Source: Zygnema cylindricum
Lineage: Eukaryota > Streptophyta > Zygnematophyceae > Zygnematales > Zygnemataceae
Direction: 5' to 3'
Length of the DNA: 36,117 nt
Assembly (NCBI GenBank): GCA_037447655.1
Contig: JBBHKE010000771.1
Span: forward strand, 434,360-470,476
The notes beneath the pieces were generated by a model. That model was not told where the DNA came from and searched no databases. It saw only the letters and a list, made by a program, of their open reading frames with translations. Shown piece by piece: positions 1 to 10,311 of the stretch (position 1 is its first letter; every line of letters starts with the position of its first letter). The position numbers were made by a program, and so were the translations under genes.

Positions 1-214
1 GTCCGGAGTATTTCGAAAACATATGGAACAGCGCGACGGTGCCATCGTCGATCGAATTTGTTCCAACGGACGCAATTCACCTAGGACCACAAGCGTGATT
101 CACGAGGGACCACAAGTAACGAAGCACTCAGGTGCTTCGTACTACACGACCACATTCGGCTGGACTTTAGCAGTCACCGCTGACTAAGCATTCGAAACGT
201 TTTGTGTACGGTTC
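1..214. other. unclassified left edge with a small hairpin
   Basis: No gene or known repeat is recognisable. A perfect hairpin lies at 120-139 (8-bp arms CGAAGCAC and GTGCTTCG with a 4-base loop). GC content looks higher than in the AT-rich DNA that follows, so this may be the end of another element cut by the window edge. Confidence 0.3.
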
Positions 215-740
215 AATTACTGTAAATATCTGAATAACATTAGTTTGTTGTTTAGTGTGATATAAAATAGTGTTCCATTAATTAGTTTTTTAGAAAATAG
301 TAATTAGGGTTTTTGAGGTACAGTGACGTACAGGAAGGATGCTTTGTCGTTAGTCAGGATTATAACCGTAGTAACGGCTACCCGAATTAGTGTAGATCAG
401 TAGATACACACTGTGAGTATATAACTTAGGACTTAGCCAATTTTGTAGTATCCAATTTTGGGATAATGATTTTCTAATGGTAGTTTTTGGGAAACTTCTA
501 GACATCATATCTTATGGTTTACTGGGTTATTTGGGCTGCAATTTTGGGAATTGTCAGTTTACCGTATTGTGTATCATTGTGGTAAATTTGAAGCATATTG
601 GCTTTCTGAGTCATATTTTGTGCCAATTCTAAGTCGGGCTGCTGAGTAGGTACTTTGATAGTTCGTTGTTTTTCATGTCTACCCACCACTAATGTTGGTT
701 CTCCTGCACGGTGGTAGAACAACAATATTCAATCCATCTA
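215..740 (+). repeat. decayed LTR-leader-like repeat, copy 1
   Basis: This stretch aligns by eye with 4230-4740 in the same orientation. Shared anchors include GTTTTTGGGAAACT followed by TTTGGGA(A/G)TTGTCAGT, then an ATGTCTAC start with a serine/threonine-rich reading frame. The partner copy continues into a weak Copia-gag-like reading (FKLDN...), so I read both as relics of the 5' leader and gag start of one LTR-retroelement family. Here the frame is broken immediately after ATGTCTACC. Open alternative: an unclassified dispersed repeat. The shared sequence is visible; the retroelement assignment is inference. Confidence 0.35.
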
Positions 741-938
741 TTCATATCGTTCAGTATTTTGAGATCGAACCCTCAAATTAATGTGAATCTTTTACGCTTA
801 AACAAACCCCCTACATGAACGAAACGCGAATTAAACCATCCACTTGGCATCATCATGGTTTTTACCATGTACAATGCGATAGTACAGTGCGTACCATATA
901 CGAACATCGTACGTGACGCCAACACTGAAATATCGATA

Positions 939-1611
939 CACTGCAGATCGTAGTTTGACTAAAGAAAAAATTAGAGTAAAAAAACAAAAAAAAATGTTTA
1001 GAGTTGTAAACGCTAATTATTGTGATATAACCTTTTAACAGAGGAAGTTTACTCTAATTTATTTAAATACTCTATATTAGGTTATATCAGCAATAATTAT
1101 CCGTGTTGTAATTATGACCACTAAATTATGTAGACATAAAAAACTTTAAGTCTGTATATTTTGACGTCATTATGACGTTAGTACTATTTGTCTCATATAT
1201 ATACTATTTGTCTCAACTCATACTGTTGTCATTTAACTATAAACTTTTCACTTGTAAATTCATGTAAATGTTCACACGGACGATAATGTTGTCGACAGAC
1301 GGAGCTATGCGAATGGGTTTTTTTCGATGCAATTTAATTTTTTTGTTTACAGCAATTTCACATGCGAGAGCGATTGTATTAAGTTATTATTTGTACCTTT
1401 TTACTTATAAAAGTACAATTTTTCACAGTCAGACGTTGTCCATATTCCACACTATTTAAAACGAACCTATATTAGATTTTTTTACGCTAATTAAACTTTA
1501 CCTTAAATACTATAGTGAAAAAAATTGAATCATTTACTCTATTTAACGTGATAGAGTCGAAATTTAGGGCGACCGAATTAGCGCTATCTACTCTAATTAC
1601 GATTGGCTGTG
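939..1611 (+). mobile_element. CACCGCGAATCG-family MITE, decayed copy D
   Basis: A 673-bp non-autonomous element flanked by TA (937-938 and 1612-1613). The terminal inverted repeats are diverged: about 15 of 20 positions match between CACTGCAGATCGTAGTTTGA and the reverse complement of the right end. Internal landmarks shared with the other copies are attagagtaaa near the left end, a palindrome around TGACGTCA (1162-1180), ACTTATAAAAGTAC, a GTC..GAC hairpin, and CCACACTATTTAAA at about 1450. No coding potential is visible. TIRs plus a TA duplication fit a Tc1/mariner-like MITE; the superfamily is inferred from the TA only. Confidence 0.6.
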
Positions 1612-1613
1612 TA

Positions 1614-1986
1614 GTGTACGGATGTCAAGAACACGACAACGCGGGCGCGATAGTGACGAGATCGCATCGCGCCAAAACTAAAATGTGATACCAGACCGTA
1701 CCCCCAGATAGATTAAACAAACATTACGCACCAGCTAACATTACCAAAAGTGTGTAATGGATATGGAGAACACAACAACGTGGCGTGTTGTGACGAGATC
1801 GCACCCGCAAAAAAAAAGTACGATATTGTACGTTACTTAACCGGTATTAATAACACGACATTTTGACGTGTACGGATATTGAGAAAAGGACAACGTGGCG
1901 TGATGTCTCGGATCGCACGCGCAAAATTTTAAAGTACGATACTGTACGTTACTTAACCGGTATTGATATCACGACATTTTGGCGTG
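1614..1986 (+). repeat. three-copy tandem repeat of about 116-138 bp
   Basis: Copies start at about 1614, 1752 and 1868. Each begins GTGTA(C/A)(T)GGATAT and carries GGCGTG...GATCGCA(C/T), then GTACGTTACTTAACCGGTAT and a CACGACATTTTG end. Copies 2 and 3 are closest; copy 1 is more diverged and longer. It abuts the right TA of the MITE before it. No gene. Confidence 0.7.
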
Positions 1987-2085
1987 ACGTCGATTTGTTT
2001 GGTCTTTTACCATACCACTACAACCACGCGAAATATAACAAATAGGATTGTACTACGTGTCTCTTTTCATTACATCAAAATGGAA

Positions 2086-2251
2086 CATGACAAAGCCAAT
2101 CAAAACTCAAATCACTCAACGGCTCACGATCTTACACAAAAACAATTGACGATCAATTATCGTTGTCACATGACAGAGCCAATCAAAACTCAAAACACTC
2201 AACGGCTCAAGATCTTACACACAAAAAATCGACAGTCAATTATCGTTGTCA
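2086..2251 (+). repeat. 83-bp direct tandem duplication
   Basis: Two copies start at 2086 and 2169 (CATGACA(A/G)AGCCAATC...CGGCTCA(C/A)GATCTTACAC). They differ at a handful of positions, so the duplication is moderately old. A hairpin built on AAAAAGGGCA and TGCCCTTTTT follows at about 2291-2330. Confidence 0.75.
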
Positions 2252-2727
2252 CCAGAGACGAATGTGACTACAATGCTTCGCCCTTTTAGAAAAAGGGCAA
2301 AGCAAAAACGCTAATTCGATGCCCTTTTTTCAAAAAAAAAAACCTGAAATACAATCCATAATTGTATTTTTTCAATTATTCTAATTAGGGTTTTTTTTTC
2401 AATTAGCGTTAATAATGGAAGTACACTGCGATGGAAATAGTGTGGCGTACGGACAGGGTATCTCCGTACGAAATGGTACTTTTTGAATTACAAAGGCATA
2501 AAAAGACACTTAATAGTATTGCGCACACATGTGAATGTTCACTGGAAGAAAGAGAAGAAAACTTGTCGACAAAAATCACGTTCTCATATGTTCGTCCGTT
2601 GACCGTGTGAACAGGGCAACGACGTACGAATTGTCAAATTTTGTACGGCTACACATATTACTGTAGACATCGAAAGGGCGGGTATTTATTATTCAGGACA
2701 ACCCAAATTAGAGTTAGGGGTTAATTA

Positions 2728-2728
2728 G

Positions 2729-2805
<77 letters not shown>
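2728..2805. repeat. (TA)n microsatellite
   Basis: Nearly uninterrupted TA dinucleotide run of about 75 bp inside AT-rich sequence. It lies inside what looks like the body of a decayed MITE whose right end is at 2889. Confidence 0.95.
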
Positions 2806-2808
<3 letters not shown>

Positions 2809-2889
2809 TTTTAAATTCCCGATTAGTGTTAATAACACTAATTTTTTTTTACGCTATTTATTCTTTTACTCTAATAGCGATTGACGGTG
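2806..2889 (+). mobile_element. right end of a truncated CACCGCGAATCG-family MITE
   Basis: The sequence ends TACTCTAATAGCGATTGACG GTG followed by TA at 2890-2891, matching the family right terminus. I could not locate a matching left end; the (TA)n tract may have replaced part of the body. It faces copy E across TA-ATG-TA, so two inverted termini are separated by only 3 bases plus their TA sites. Confidence 0.5.
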
Positions 2890-2896
2890 TAATGTA

Positions 2897-3503
2897 CACC
2901 GCGAATCGTAATTAGAGTAAAGAAAAAGTTAGAGTAAAAAAACAATTAGAGTTATGAACACTCATTTTTGTGATAAAATTTTTAAAAAGAAAGAAGTTTA
3001 CTCTAATTTATTTAAGTACTCTATATTGGGTTATGTCGACAATAACTATCCGCGCTAAAAATATGAACACTGAATTACACAAACGTACAAAATCTGTCAG
3101 TCCGTATAGTTTTGACGTCATTATGACGTTACCAATATTTGTCGCGCTGAATGTCAGTTAATGTTCATACTGATGACGATGTTGTCGACAAACGAGAGTT
3201 ATGCGAACGGCTTTTTTTCGATGTGATTGATTTTTTGTTTAGTGCGATTTCACGTGCGAGCGCGATTCTATTAAATTATTATTTGTACCTTTTTACTTAT
3301 AAAAGTACAATTCTGCACGGTCGGACGTCGTCCGTACTCCACACTATTTAAAACGAACCTTTATTAGAATTTTTTACGCTAATTAAACCTTACCTTAAAT
3401 AGCACAATGAAAATTTTAGAACCATTTACTTTGTTTAAGGTGATAGAGTCGAAATTTAGGGCGACCAAATTATCGTTAATTACTTTAATTATGATTCACG
3501 ATG
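2897..3503 (+). mobile_element. CACCGCGAATCG-family MITE, copy E
   Basis: A 607-bp element between TA 2895-2896 and TA 3504-3505. The left terminus CACCGCGAATCGTAATTAGA and the reverse complement of the right terminus (CATCGTGAATCATAATTAAA) match at most positions. Its interior is collinear with copy D: attagagtaaa, the TGACGTCA palindrome (3113-3120), ACTTATAAAAGTAC, CGGTCGGACGTCGTCCG, CCACACTATTTAAA, then GATAGAGTCGAAATTTAGGG. No protein is encoded; the short open frames across it are accidental. Confidence 0.7.
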
Positions 3504-3505
3504 TA

Positions 3506-3849
3506 GTAACACTATTCGTTTCGCAAATCTTAGGGAACACGACAAATCGTAATTATTGGCTTATTCATATGTCGTACATTATTGCAAAGTGCTAATTATG
3601 CATTTTATACCGTGTTTCCACAAATATATCATGTTATTGTGTCAATGTCATGCGACATTACTTATAATTGGTTAAAAAATCAGTGAAAATCAAACTATTA
3701 CGGCAATTTCCCACAACTAATCCTAATTATTGGCTTATGTTGTTTTTGGAAAGCTTAAAGTCTCAACAAATTTATAGGACGGCGGAAAAATAGATCTATG
3801 GGGACACGCGTCGTCACTTGAAGCACAGTGCAGGTTTTTGAATGGTACC
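3506..3849. other. unclassified AT-rich spacer
   Basis: No gene is recognised. The motif AATCGTAATTATTGGCTTAT near 3545 and a variant near 3723 (AATCCTAATTATTGGCTTAT) form a direct repeat and resemble the MITE terminal motif, so this may hold further degraded family fragments. Confidence 0.3.
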
Positions 3850-4100
3850 GACAACGCAGCTGCAACGCAAATGGAACAAGCAAAGCTGCGGTTATTTTTG
3901 ATATTGTATGTACGGACGAACGCAGCCTGCGACGCATCGGGACAAACGCAACTGGTGATATTTTGGTACAGGACAACGCAGTTGCTACGGAACAAGACAA
4001 ACGCAACTGCGGCTGTTTTTGGCATGGGAGAGCGTAGCTGCTACGAAGCCGCAGATATTTGAATGTGATCATGATTTGGACTGCGCTGCTACGGTTGATA
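3850..4100. repeat. degenerate tandem repeat (about 50-68 bp) with GCAGCTGC hairpins
   Basis: Units start at about 3850, 3918, 3973, 4029 and 4078. Each has an ACGCAG(C/T)TGC-type core and a second inverted half (GCTGCGG, CTGCGGC), followed by TATTTTTGATATTG-like sequence. GC content is higher than in the flanks. Open frames here follow from the repeat and have no recognisable product. Confidence 0.55.
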
Positions 4101-4229
4101 TGGGTCGAGTCAACGGACAAAATTCATAAGAGAATAATTAAATGACTCACTAACAAATGTTCTGCAATAGCCGGATGGACTTACCCAATCAATTGTCACT
4201 AAAGCCAAGCGACAAGTATTTAAACAAAT

Positions 4230-4789
4230 CACATGTATAGGATTCTCAGTAAATATTGATTGTACAATGATAGATTAGTTTTAGCGTGATCAGGAGCACT
4301 TAGACCTTAGTGGCAGTTTAGTTCTTTTGGACGTGTCTTTTAGGAACACTTGTATTGGCGGTACAGTACTATGTAGTAGGACAACTGAGTGAAGAGTATA
4401 AGACTGAGGACGTTGAACATTTTATGTATCCAGACTTCCAGACTGTGTAATCTGCAAACTGTTTTTGGGAAACTCCTGAGTTGCATATCTTGGTGTATGT
4501 TGATCAATTGAGCTGAAACTTTGGGAGTTGTCAGTCTTTGTGGTATTCTATACTGTGGTATAGTGTAAAGCAATTTGTTTCATTGTGTAAGATTTGGTGA
4601 GATGTAGAAAACAACAGTTTGATAGGATTTTTGATAAGCTTCTGTGAGTGAGATTATGTCTACTTCCACTACTACTGGTGATGCTCGACCTGCTCCAGTG
4701 GTTGAAGAATAACAACTTACTCACATGTGTCAAACAATAAATGGATAAATTGAATTGCCATTTAAGTTAGACAATCTCAACCACAATTG
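4230..4789 (+). repeat. decayed LTR-leader-like repeat, copy 2, with gag-like start
   Basis: Same family and orientation as 215-740. It continues further: an ATG at about 4657 opens a serine/threonine-rich frame (MSTSTTTGDARP), and after a stop the same frame reads on to a short PFKLDNLN stretch resembling the start of Copia gag (UBN2-type) proteins. Stops interrupt the frame at about 4711 and 4750. Domain identity is tentative because so little is left. Confidence 0.35.
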
Positions 4790-4814
4790 AGACAAAACTT
4801 AGTCATACACTAAA

Positions 4815-7082
4815 ATGGAGAAAAACATCCTCGCTTCTCTTAAAACTACAATCCAAAACGAACTTCGAAAATCAAAAATTGGTGAAATTGCTTAGTATTA
4901 CCTAGTGAAAGAAAGCAGGGCCACTTCAAATTGTTAGAAAAAATTTGAACATGTCTATGAAGTTAAAACATCAAACAAATACATAGTAAAGGGGGCAGGT
5001 TTTGTGGCTCGTAATACATGTTTTATAGTTTATCAATACAAGTCAGCAAATGGTACTTCAACAATCAACACTCACACATGTTTAGATTTGGCCAACATGG
5101 ATAATTCAAGAGCACTTCTTCGTAAGTTTCTTTCAAAAACGGAGGCAAAATCTAGTGACCGATAAAAAAATGTGAAAATAGTGGCGTTGATGTGTTGTGA
5201 GGATCTTCAACCATTTCCGATAGTCGACCGTTCAGGTATGATTTATTTTAAATTATATTTAAGATGTCGTTAGTGTATATGTCATTATAACTTGTTTTGT
5301 TAATAAATTTATATATTTGAGCTTCATCACTATATCCTTATAAATAATTTATATTCATACGGTTATTTTTTATTTTTTTATTATTATTTGGTTTGTTATG
5401 ATATTATTTTTTATTTTTCTATCCATAAAAAAAAAAATCGTTTCGGTAGAAACCTTTCTTATTAATCATGGTTAGTAATTGTATGATATTTTCTTATTGT
5501 TTTTTTTGTATTTTTCCCCGTGTTTTCAAGCATTTTGTCAAGCATTGTTTGATGTTGGTGTTTCGTCCAACAAAAGTGTTGAAATCGACCAACTACTCCC
5601 GTCCGTCAATAGCGTAAAAAACTACATTATATCTTCTGCGAAAGATATTGGTAGTTGATAATCCCAAAACTTAGAGAAAATATTGATAATAATATTTTTG
5701 TCGCATTCACAACCGATCTCTAGGCCGAGAGAATAAAAAAGACCTCATTTATGTCAGTCACCGCTCATTTTATTGACAAAAAATTTAAACTTCATGCACG
5801 GACGCTTCAAGTCGATCATTTTCCGGTGGAAAAACACACCGCGGAAAATGTTTTAACAACTTTAAAAAATTGTTTGACCAATTTTGAAATGTCCAATTTT
5901 GATCTCTGCGTTGTCGTAACTGATAGAGGCTCTAGCATGTTTGCGATTGAAGGTCTACCGAGTATGTTTACTTGGATACCTTGCCCGGACCATAAAATTG
6001 CTACAATTGTGACAACGATCTTGACTAAGAGCGGAACTTCCAAAAAAGGCAAATAGGATGTGGAAGTTTATGATTTTTTTGATCTAATTGAGGCGTGTAA
6101 ATCATTGGTCACGTTTTTTAAACAGGGTAATTTACAAAATCTTTTGAAAAACACTTTAAAAGAAAAAAACACAACGCGGTGGAATTCTTTGCTCCGAATG
6201 CTTAAGATTATTTACGATTCATTCAATGAGATAGGACCAATCGCTCAAGCAAAAAATAAATTGATATTTTTTGCTTGTATCGATAAGACCCACCTTACCG
6301 AACTTATACGATTTTTAGAAAGGTTTCAAGAAGCGACCCTAAAGTTGGAAAATTCATAGAACCAACTTTCCATTTGGTTTTTTTTTAACTATCGTCTCTC
6401 CATAACCATTGTAAGATAAGAAAAACATATTACAATGATGGTGAAAAAGAATGCCCCGCCAATTCCACAAACTTGCAAAAATTAAAACAACTTTTTGTGA
6501 AATTTGCACTACTGAAGTGGGGCCTTCATGAGTATCATATTGTCGCGGCTCTCTTAGATCCCCGACAAAAACAAAAGCTTGAAATAATCGGGGTATCGTA
6601 AACCGAAATTGAAAGCGTAAGGTTCAAAATTTTGAGAAATCGCAAACGACCTTGGTGATGACGTTGATTTCGGTAGTCCTCAATGTATCACAAAAAAACG
6701 GAAAACATCGCAAAGTAAAGACGGTTTCCACAATTTTTTTGGTGAGAGCGATGACGAAAATGAGGTTCTTATTACCACGAACAAAAAAACGCTCGTTAAC
6801 GACGAAGTGAAACGTTATTTTGATTTAAAATGAACCAACGATGAAAGATTTAACTTTAACATACTTTAATGGTGGAAAAAATAATCAAATGTACGTAAGA
6901 AAGATGGAAGATTTCCTATTCTAGCCGGTGTTGTTAGATCTATTCTAGCTATTCCGGCTTCTAGCTCCATGTCCGAATGCAAATTTTCGGATGCCGGGAA
7001 CACGATAACAAAGAAGAGGAGCTCACTGCGGCTTCAATTATTAGTGATCTTTTGTGTGTTAGATCCAACTGAGATATTTTAA
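4815..7082 (+). pseudogene. hAT (Ac-like) transposase pseudogene with one intron
   Basis: The translated fragments follow the domain order of an Ac-type hAT transposase. About 4910-5080: a degraded BED finger, with one metal-binding Cys apparently replaced by Tyr and a Trp codon turned into TAG. About 5200-5640: the PFPIVDRS...FCQALFD region, split by an intron at 5236-5530. About 5690-5760: the first catalytic-Asp region (TTDL followed by TAG where Trp is usual, then VTAHFID). About 5910-5940: TDRG with the second Asp. About 6170: TTRWNS. About 6900-7060: the dimerisation block, IPASSSMSECKFSDAG, keeping the catalytic Glu. Several stops (including 6054 and 6357) and frameshifts make it non-functional. 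Element termini were not identified. Upstream sequence up to 4815 belongs to another repeat. Confidence 0.8.
5236..5530 (+). other. intron inside the hAT pseudogene
   Basis: GT at 5236 (TTCAG|GTATG) and AG at 5529-5530 (TGTTTTCAAG|C) after a T-rich tract. Removing it joins CGT-TCA-G and CA-TTT-TGT in one frame across a conserved hAT region (VDRS to AFCQALFD), which supports a real spliceosomal intron over an insertion. Length is 295 bp, strongly T-rich as plant introns are. Confidence 0.7.
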
Positions 7083-7754
7083 ATGCATAGTTTTTTTTTG
7101 TTTTTTTTTCTAATTATTGCTATTTTTGTAGTATTAGTTATATTGTTTTTTTTTTCTTTGAAATCTTTGTTGTATTTCACAAATTTTCTAGTGTTATTTT
7201 GCTTTTTTTTTTTTAAACCGAAATGCTTATTTTTATCAAAATACCAAAGCGTCGTATGTATACCAAATTTAGATTTATAGAATCTGTGTATTTTTTTGTC
7301 CGAATGTTTTTCAATATTTAGACATGACATTAAATTCCTTATCGATCGATGTGCAACTCAACCCTGTTACTAGTTTTTTTCATTTTGCGACCAATACAAT
7401 ATGGGTCTTAAGGTCACATTGTATGTTTTGCGTACAATAGGCATATTGAATGGGCGTACTTTCACCTACTTTTGAACTATGGTGCACACATGTCCAATTC
7501 AGGATTAGTGGCCGCCAAGAAAAATGTGAGAATTCTAATAGCAACCGTCAGATTAGCAAAAACTAGGATAAACTATGTGCCGAGTGGCGAGACATTGATG
7601 CTGTTTTTGCTACTAAAAACATCTTTCTTCCATGCAAAAATGTCAATTTTTGACTAGAAGTGAAAATATATTCTTTTAAAGCCAACCGTCGAATTAAAAA
7701 TCTAACATTTATCTCCAGGGAAAAAAAATGTTTTTCGTGGAGATAAAAAAAAAT
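7083..7754. other. T-rich and unclassified spacer after the hAT pseudogene
   Basis: The part 7083-7215 is strongly T-rich with poly-T runs. The rest holds no gene I recognise. It may include the 3' part of the hAT element and the body of a MITE whose right end lies at 7777. Confidence 0.3.
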
Positions 7755-7777
7755 AACGCTAATAGCGCGATACACGG
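7755..7777 (+). mobile_element. right terminus of a truncated CACCGCGAATCG-family MITE
   Basis: ACGCTAATAGCGCGATACACGG followed by TA (7778-7779) resembles the right end of the family. It shares that TA with the left terminus of copy F (CGCGACGAATCGTAATTAGA), giving a back-to-back pair. Confidence 0.5.
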
Positions 7778-7779
7778 TA

Positions 7780-9016
7780 CGCGACGAATCGTAATTAGAG
7801 TAAAAAAAGAGAAAAAAATAATTAGAGTTTTGAACTCTAATTTGTGTGATATAACTTTTTCAAAAAATTATTTAGGGTGAAGTTCCATTACACGAAAAGT
7901 GAGGTTGTTTACAGAAATTCGAACCTCTTCGTACTACGCCATACCTCTTATTTTGTTTTTATTATAAAACAACATTACATAGAATCTTGCCAATATTCTC
8001 CAAAAGTCAGGGAGTTTACAATGACCGTTGGATATTATTTCGAGAAGCATTCGCTTCAAAAATTTCTGTAATTGGTGATATACCTCGCGAGGTACATCAC
8101 CAATTACAGAAAAAAAATGAGCCGTGACACGTTCGATAATGAGCACACGTGTCAAGATGGCAACCAACGAAAATCAGAAAAAATTGCACACGATATACGC
8201 ATTCAAAAATTCAGCAGAAAATACAAACAAAATCTCGTAACGCACTTTTGTCACGCTATTTTTGTTAGCGTCCATTCTTCACACTATTTTTGGCAACGCT
8301 AATTCGTCACGCGTAAAAACAAGAAACCCTACAAAATGACGTGGTATTTGATAAGGCGTCTGCAAAGAGTACAAAAGTTGTGTTGAAAAGTTGTGTTGAA
8401 CGATGACCTGGTACAACGTACATGGTACACAAATGAAAATTTTTGGTGAGTGTGAATATCATTGACGATTTTCAATATCAAATTTATAGTTACTTGACAC
8501 CACTCTTTCGATAACACGTGGATTACAAACTCTGCGCAATGGAACTTCGTTCAAATTGTGTTCAAATTGTAGCATTTTGTAATGTTGGCCGTAAAATTAC
8601 AGAATGTCCTAATAGAACTTCACCTTTAATCTAATAAATTTAAGTATTCTAATTTGACGCGCTAAATATCTCTACTGTTAATTAGGTGTTTATACAGAAT
8701 CTGACAAAACGTAGATTTATCCTCACTATGACGTTTGCACTACGCGGTTTGTTAAAACATAGTTACATGATAACGACTTGTATTAAATCATTATTTGTAC
8801 TCTTTTACTTAATAAAGTACAATTTTGCACAGTCAGACATCGAACGTACGCCACAATATTTAGAACGACACTGTATTAGAGTTATTGACGCTCATTCAAA
8901 AAGAACCTTAAATAGTATAATGAAGAATTTAGAATAATTTACTCTATTTGACGTAATAGAGTCGAAATTTAGGGCGACGGAATTAGAGTTATTTGCTAGA
9001 ATTACGATCCGCAGTG
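7780..9016 (+). mobile_element. CACCGCGAATCG-family MITE, copy F (enlarged by insertions)
   Basis: Left terminus CGCGACGAATCGTAATTAGA after TA 7778-7779; right terminus AATTACGATCCGCAGTG before TA 9017-9018. Family landmarks appear at 8679-9000: ACAGAATCTGACAAA, TTAATAAAGTACAATTTTGC, CAGTCAGACATCG, CACAATATTTAGA, and GATAGAGTCGAAATTTAGGG, a motif also seen in D and E. At 1237 bp it is about twice family length; the excess lies at about 7880-8640 and includes the palindrome at 8063-8112, so another sequence probably inserted there. Confidence 0.5.
8063..8112. repeat. 50-bp near-perfect palindrome
   Basis: Two 25-base arms meet at TCGCGA (8085-8090). The arms (TTTCTGTAATTGGTGAT... and its complement) differ at one base pair only. 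There is no spacer, so it would form a cruciform on a supercoiled duplex. It lies inside the extra sequence of MITE copy F. Confidence 0.9.
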
Positions 9017-9023
9017 TACAGTA

Positions 9024-9222
9024 CATCGCGAATCGTTATTAGCGTTATGAACTCTATATCAGCACCCCAAAATTTTGACATTAATACCTTAAATAGAGTA
9101 AAATACACTATTTAAGGTCGTGGACTATAATCTGCCACGTCTCCCGGCACTAAATTAGAATGAATGACGCTAATTTTTTCTTTACACTAATAATTTCTAC
9201 ACGCTAATAACGATTCGCGGTG
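9024..9222 (+). mobile_element. short 199-bp CACCGCGAATCG-family MITE, copy G
   Basis: Left CATCGCGAATCGTTATTAGC after TA 9022-9023; right end AACGATTCGCGGTG before TA 9223-9224. Termini are nearly perfect complements. The interior lacks most family landmarks and contains an inverted repeat ACCTTAAATAG...CTATTTAAGGT (about 9091-9123). It looks like an internally deleted derivative. It shares TA 9223-9224 with the next element start. Confidence 0.65.
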
Positions 9223-9224
9223 TA

Positions 9225-9360
9225 CACCGCGAATCGTAATCGGAGTAAAGAAAAAATTAGAGTAAAAAAAGTAAAAAAAAATAATTAGAGTTATAAACTC
9301 TAATTTGTGTGATATAACTTTTTCAAAAAAGAAATTTAATATAATTTATCAATAACTCTA
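9225..9360 (+). mobile_element. left part of CACCGCGAATCG-family MITE, copy H (truncated)
   Basis: Begins CACCGCGAATCGTAATCGGA right after the TA shared with copy G, then attagagtaaa and ataacttttt landmarks as in D, E and F. No matching right terminus is found before 9763, so it is truncated near the TATCAATAACTCTA at about 9347. Confidence 0.45.
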
Positions 9361-9763
9361 AGGGTATGTCCCCATGTGTAGAAGTAAGGGTTTTTTTTAT
9401 GTTGTTTTCTTGTAAGACTTAGCACCGTACTGCCTAAGTTCCAACCGTAAGAAGGAATCGCAAATTTGTACAATACAATTTGCGTCATCCTCGAACTTAG
9501 GATGTACGAAAATTTGTCGTCTTGTGTTTTTCGACCCACTTTGACGACAAAAAACGTCATCTACAACCTTATCTTTAAAACACATGCGCGATGTGTTTTA
9601 AAACTAGGAATTTTCTAAAAACAAATAGGAATATATACTCGCACGTGCCATAATTTTCAAAAATTTTCACACGATTTCCAAAGACAAAGAAAAGTACAGA
9701 ATTCGCTATGTTTTGTCCAACTAGTAAATCAACGCCCGTTACCCGGGCATGTAACGTGTCAAC
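9361..9763. other. unclassified spacer
   Basis: No gene is recognised. It contains a small inverted repeat AAAACACATGCGCGATGTGTTTT (arms at about 9578-9600) and CGCCCGTTACCCGGGC near 9733. The final eight bases before the next TA are GTGTCAAC, discussed as a possible target duplication. Confidence 0.25.
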
Positions 9764-9765
9764 TA

Positions 9766-10311
9766 CATCGCCAATCGCTATTAGCGTAGAAGTTTATTTA
9801 GCATATATGAATATTTACCGCTGCTTATGCTAATTAAGAATTTGAAAATCTAGAATAAAAAACATACATTCTAATTGTTTAATATTTTTAATTTGGGTCT
9901 TTGAAAAAAATAAATGTCGGTCGCAAACATGCTTACACTAATATAGGTATTTGTACAAAATCTGACAAATCGTATGTTCACACAATCGAAACGTGGTTGC
10001 TGGACGAATATGTGCGAGCGTGATATTTGACAACCCGATTATATCCCCTTTTTAGAGCGCACATTCTCATGCGTCCGCGGTTACTAAAACTCATTAATTA
10101 TACTTTTTCACTTAAAAAAATAAAATTTTGTACGGTCTGACACTGTCCGTACACCACACTAATTAAATGATGAAGTACTTCTGTTTTGTACGGTACTAAC
10201 AAATTAACCCTAAATAGAGTAAAGAAAAAAATAGAATGAACTACGCTAATGGAGAAAAAAAAAAAAGCGGGGTGGAATTAGCGTACACTACGCTAATAGC
10301 GATTGGCGGTG
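9766..10311 (+). mobile_element. CACCGCGAATCG-family MITE, copy A
   Basis: A 546-bp element between TA 9764-9765 and TA 10312-10313. The left terminus CATCGCCAATCGCTATTAGC and the reverse complement of the right terminus differ at one position over about 24 bp. Interior landmarks: GTACAAAATCTGACAAATCG, CGGTCTGACACTGTCCG, CCACACTAATTAAA, and an A-rich stretch before the right end. From 9902 onward it is part of the large duplication and recurs at 13170-13576. Confidence 0.8.

Noticed and set aside
3735-4120. Frames of 96 and 121 codons on the minus strand
   Set aside because: They run through the GCAGCTGC tandem repeat and overlap plus-strand frames of similar length; no domain recognised.
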